Shown here piece by piece: positions 4,732 to 7,779 of a DNA stretch of 7,779 nucleotides. A program made the position numbers and the translations under genes. Each line of letters begins with the position of its first letter. Within the stretch, counting starts at the first letter, position 1. The notes beneath the pieces are model-generated. The model searched no databases. It saw only the letters and a program-made list of their open reading frames with translations, and was not told where the DNA came from. Source of the stretch: Bacteroidales bacterium (GTDB taxonomy: Bacteria > Bacteroidota > Bacteroidia > Bacteroidales > P3); the NCBI GenBank assembly GCA_017560705.1, contig JAFZEK010000178.1:1-7779 (forward strand), in the 5' to 3' direction.

Positions 4732-7614
4732 TTACACCACAACATTTATAATCTTTTTAGGCACGAAAATCACCTTTTTAGGCGTTTTACCATCTAGCCA
4801 TTTCTGTGCATCGGCGTTTTCCATTATTATAGCTTGCACCTCGTCGGCTTTCAAAGTAAGAGGCAATTCTAGCATAAAACGTGTTTTTCCGTTGAACGAC
4901 ACCGGGTAGTTGAACGCATCCTCTACCAGCACACTTTCGTCGCATTCGGGGAATGTAGCACAATTTACACTGTCAGTGTGGCCTAGCAAATGCCATAGCT
5001 CTTCCGCAATGTGCGGTGCAAAAGGCGATATAAGCACTGTAAGTGGCTCTAAAATCTCACGCTTATTGCACTTCATGCTACCCAACTCGTTGGCGCATAT
5101 CATAAAAGTACTCACCGATGTGTTGAACGAGAAGCGTTCTATGTCGTCTGTGATTTTCTTTATCGTTTGGTGAAGAAGTTTTAGCTCTGGCTTAGTAGCC
5201 GCCTCGTCGCTAACTACAAACTCGTTTTTGTCGTTGTGATACAAGCGCCACATCTTGCGTATGAAGCGGAACACGCCCTCTATTCCATTGGTATCCCATG
5301 GCTTAGCTTGCTCTATTGGGCCTAAGAACATCTCGTAAAGACGCAACGTGTCGGCACCATATTTCTCTATCAAGTCGTCGGGATTTTGAACGTTGAACAT
5401 TGATTTCGACATCTTTTCTACTTCCCAACCACACACATATTTACCATCTTCCAACACAAAACGTGCGTCGGCAAACTCTGGTCGCCATGCTTTAAACTTC
5501 TCTGTGTCAAGCACATCATTATCCACAATATTTATATCCACGTGTATAGGCATAGTAAAATGCTCCCTACCCTCTATATTCTTGGATACAAATAAATTAG
5601 AAGTATAGTCCTTATATTCAGCCACATCGTGGTATTGTGCCATCTTTTCAATGTCTGTCACTCTGTAAACGAAATTCGAGCGACCTTGTATCATACCCTG
5701 ATTTATAAGCTTTTGGAATGGCTCTTCTTTTACGCTAAGTCCCAAGTCGAATAAGAATTTATTCCAAAAACGGCTGTAAATCAAGTGTCCGCTAGCATGT
5801 TCAGCACCCCCCCCATACAAATCCACGTTTTGCCAATAGCCTACCACGTCTTTGTCGAAATAAGCCTTATCATTCTTGGGGTCCATGTATCGCAAGTAAT
5901 AACCGCTGGAACCAGCAAATCCGGGCATGGTGCTTAGCTCCAATGGAAACACTGTAACATTGTCTATCTTACTTGTTTCCACCACCTTGCCGGCTTTCTC
6001 GTCCCAAGCCCACACTGTGGCATGACCTAGTGGTGGCTCGCCTGTTTCGGTAGGCAAAAACTTGTCGATAGCAGGCAATTCTAGTGGCAGCAATGCCTCG
6101 TCGATGGGGTAAGGCATACCATCTTTATAGTATATTGGGAACGGCTCGCCCCAATAGCGTTGGCGGCTAAAAATAGCGTCACGCAAGCGGTAGTTCACCT
6201 TGCGGTCGCCAATGCCTTTTTCTTCTAACCAATTGATTACCGCACCTATAGCCTCTTTCACCTGCATGCCGTCGATGAAGCCCGAGTTGATGCAAGTGCC
6301 TGCTTTGCTGTCCTTGCTCTCGGTCCAAGTGGCAGTATCTTCCGGTTGCTCGCCTGTAGGCACAACTACCTGACGGATAGGCAAGTTGAAGTGTTTTGCA
6401 AAAGCAAAGTCGCGGCTGTCATGAGCCGGAACGGCCATAATAGCACCAGTGCCGTAACCCGCTAGCACATAGTCCGATACCCAAATAGGTATACGCTCAT
6501 TAGTCAGCGGATTGATGGCGTAGGCTCCCGTAAACACGCCCGACACCTTCTTAACCTCCATTTGGCGTTCGCGTTCCGAGCGGTTCTTGGCCCATGTCAA
6601 ATAAGCTTCCACTTCCGACTTCTGTTCGGCGGTGGTTATGCTCATAATCATTTCATGTTCAGGACATAGCACCATAAAGCTGACACCAAAAATAGTGTCG
6701 GGGCGAGTGGTGAAAATCTCAAATTTTTCTTCGCTATTTTCCAAGGCAAAGTACACCGAAGCACCCTCGCTACGTCCTATCCAGTTTCGTTGAATTTCCT
6801 TCAAGCTGTCGCTCCAGTCCACGCTATCCAAGCCGTCCAATAGGCGTTGTGCGTAAGCTGTTATCCTCAACGACCACTGTCTCATCAATTTACGTTCCAC
6901 TGGGTAACCACCTCTCACCGAAAGGCCACCTACAACCTCGTCGTTGGCTAGCACTGTACCCAATTTCGGACACCAATTCACCGGAATATCAGCCAAATAC
7001 GCCAAGCGATAGTTCATCAGCGTTTGTTGTTTTTCCTTTTCGCTCCATGCGTTCCATTCGTCGGCGGTAAAAGAAAGCTCCTCACTGCATGCAACATTCA
7101 GTCCCTCAGTGCCTTGCTTTGCAAAAACGGCTTCTAGCTCAGCTATAGGGCGTGCCTGTTGTGCCTGATGGCAATAGTAGCTACTAAATAGCTGAATGAA
7201 AGTCCATTGTGTCCATTTATAGTAGTCGGGGTTGCAAGTGCGAATCTCCCTATCCCAGTCGTAGCAGAACCCGATTTTGTCCAGCTGTTCGCGATAACGA
7301 GCAATATTTTGCTCCGTAGTCACTGCAGGGTGTTGCCCCGTTTGGATAGCATACTGCTCTGCCGGCAAGCCGTAGGCATCGTAGCCCATGGGATGCAGCA
7401 CGTTATAGCCTTTCAATCGCTTGTAGCGCGAAAAAATATCGCTAGCAATATAACCCAGCGGATGACCCACATGCAGTCCTGCTCCCGAGGGATATGGGAA
7501 CATATCTAGCACATAAAATTTCGGCTTATCCGATTTATTCTCCGTTTTATATGTATTATTATCTCGCCAATAGGCTTGCCATTTAGGCTCAATCTCGATA
7601 AAATTATAATCCAT
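4732..7614 (-). CDS. leuS: Leucyl-tRNA synthetase (class I, Bacteroidetes long form)
   Basis: This is the complete 960-residue cytosolic enzyme that charges tRNA-Leu with leucine. The HIGH-type ATP-binding motif is HVGH (48-51) within [13 protein letters not shown]. An insertion at about 150-200 ([14 protein letters not shown] onward) precedes [15 protein letters not shown] (213-227). The CP1 editing domain carries TTRPDT (302-307) and [19 protein letters not shown] (388-406) with the hydrolytic aspartate D399, so proofreading should work. [15 protein letters not shown] (479-493) and [11 protein letters not shown] (600-610) return to the catalytic core, KMSKS is at 734-738, and the anticodon-binding helical domain includes [14 protein letters not shown] (861-874). 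The protein ends with the family's [13 protein letters not shown] tail. E. coli LeuRS is about 860 residues; the extra length is typical of this phylum. The start is fixed by an upstream in-frame stop nine bases before the ATG. A C8 run (plus strand 5807-5814) encodes the glycines at 601-603. Confidence 0.98.
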   Translation of the reverse strand: MDYNFIEIEPKWQAYWRDNNTYKTENKSDKPKFYVLDMFPYPSGAGLHVGHPLGYIASDIFSRYKRLKGYNVLHPMGYDAYGLPAEQYAIQTGQHPAVTTEQNIARYREQLDKIGFCYDWDREIRTCNPDYYKWTQWTFIQLFSSYYCHQAQQARPIAELEAVFAKQGTEGLNVACSEELSFTADEWNAWSEKEKQQTLMNYRLAYLADIPVNWCPKLGTVLANDEVVGGLSVRGGYPVERKLMRQWSLRITAYAQRLLDGLDSVDWSDSLKEIQRNWIGRSEGASVYFALENSEEKFEIFTTRPDTIFGVSFMVLCPEHEMIMSITTAEQKSEVEAYLTWAKNRSERERQMEVKKVSGVFTGAYAINPLTNERIPIWVSDYVLAGYGTGAIMAVPAHDSRDFAFAKHFNLPIRQVVVPTGEQPEDTATWTESKDSKAGTCINSGFIDGMQVKEAIGAVINWLEEKGIGDRKVNYRLRDAIFSRQRYWGEPFPIYYKDGMPYPIDEALLPLELPAIDKFLPTETGEPPLGHATVWAWDEKAGKVVETSKIDNVTVFPLELSTMPGFAGSSGYYLRYMDPKNDKAYFDKDVVGYWQNVDLYGGGAEHASGHLIYSRFWNKFLFDLGLSVKEEPFQKLINQGMIQGRSNFVYRVTDIEKMAQYHDVAEYKDYTSNLFVSKNIEGREHFTMPIHVDINIVDNDVLDTEKFKAWRPEFADARFVLEDGKYVCGWEVEKMSKSMFNVQNPDDLIEKYGADTLRLYEMFLGPIEQAKPWDTNGIEGVFRFIRKMWRLYHNDKNEFVVSDEAATKPELKLLHQTIKKITDDIERFSFNTSVSTFMICANELGSMKCNKREILEPLTVLISPFAPHIAEELWHLLGHTDSVNCATFPECDESVLVEDAFNYPVSFNGKTRFMLELPLTLKADEVQAIIMENADAQKWLDGKTPKKVIFVPKKIINVVV

Positions 7615-7625
7615 AATGCACTATA

Positions 7626-7679
7626 TTATAATATTTTACCCCATACCATCGTTGCCAAAAAGTACAGGCTTTTACTCAT
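7626..7679 (-). CDS. Putative 17-residue leader peptide of leuS
   Basis: A short ORF in the predicted leuS leader reads MSKSLYFLATMVWGKIL and stops (TAA) 11 bases before the leuS ATG, in a different frame. It contains three leucine codons (CTG, TTG and a final TTA directly before the stop), and its ATG is preceded by an A-rich stretch (GACCGAAAA). A perfect 12-bp palindrome, ATATTATAATAT (7623-7634), overlaps its stop codon. By analogy with amino-acid leader peptides it could couple leuS translation to leucine charging, but chance ORFs of this size are common and no attenuator hairpin is obvious. Confidence 0.3.
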   Translation of the reverse strand: MSKSLYFLATMVWGKIL

Positions 7680-7713
7680 TTTTCGGTCTATTTTTTCACA
7701 AATAAAATATATG

Positions 7714-7744
7714 CAAAGGTACGATAAAAATTTGAAACAGAAAA
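7714..7744 (-). promoter_or_regulatory. leuS: Bacteroidetes-type promoter for leuS
   Basis: On the minus strand TACCTTTG (7721-7714) matches the TAnnTTTG -7 consensus exactly, with a TTTT (7744-7741, close to TTTG) 19 bases upstream as the -33 element. Transcription would start near 7707, giving a leader of about 93 bases before leuS. The -7 octamer is identical to that of the 2901-2908 promoter. Confidence 0.7.
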
Positions 7745-7779
7745 GCATTCGACGCTCAATTTAGTTTTTTTAAGGCTAA

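Noticed and set aside
4399..4909. Plus-strand open frames of 80 and 117 codons at 4399-4641 and 4556-4909
   Set aside because: They run through both hairpins and antisense to the 56-codon ORF and the leuS 3' end, and show no recognisable domain.
7745..7779. Possible C-terminal tail of another minus-strand gene (an open stretch reading LALKKLN and then a stop)
   Set aside because: Only seven codons are inside the window; it cannot be told from chance.

Overview
The window looks like a chromosomal segment of a Bacteroidetes bacterium, probably of the order Bacteroidales. Three things point there. Promoter elements of the phylum's TAnnTTTG (-7) type sit in front of three transcription units. 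The leucyl-tRNA synthetase is of the long, roughly 950-residue kind with the insertions typical of this phylum. IspG keeps part of the extra domain found in Bacteroidetes IspG. Leaders are A-rich and lack strong Shine-Dalgarno sequences, which also fits. No tRNA, rRNA, CRISPR array, transposase or phage gene was seen.

Layout, left to right. Positions 1-1182 (minus) hold the first 394 codons of ispG, cut by the window edge just after the third iron-sulfur cysteine. Divergent to it, 1355-2848 (plus) encodes a 14-helix polysaccharide flippase of the Wzx/MVF type; its true start is an ATG just downstream of a promoter at 1317-1324. A second plus-strand promoter (2878-2908) drives a small secreted protein of unknown function (3013-3549), followed after 48 bases by a divergent RsmI-like SAM-dependent methyltransferase (3598-4308). 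A convergent intergenic zone (4309-4525) carries two strong inverted repeats: a nested palindrome that probably ends the plus-strand transcript, and a clean intrinsic terminator for the minus strand. The right half is a minus-strand unit: a promoter (7714-7744), a possible 17-codon leader ORF with three leucine codons (7626-7679), leuS (4732-7614), then a 56-codon ORF (4526-4696).

The genes are mostly housekeeping and share no single pathway: isoprenoid precursor synthesis, which also feeds the undecaprenyl carrier used by flippases; envelope glycan export; probable RNA modification; and leucine charging of tRNA.

I see no large novel system. The points most worth checking are the IspG whose middle domain is reduced to a remnant, the possible leucine-sensing leader of leuS, the small ORF after leuS, and the nested palindrome between the convergent units.
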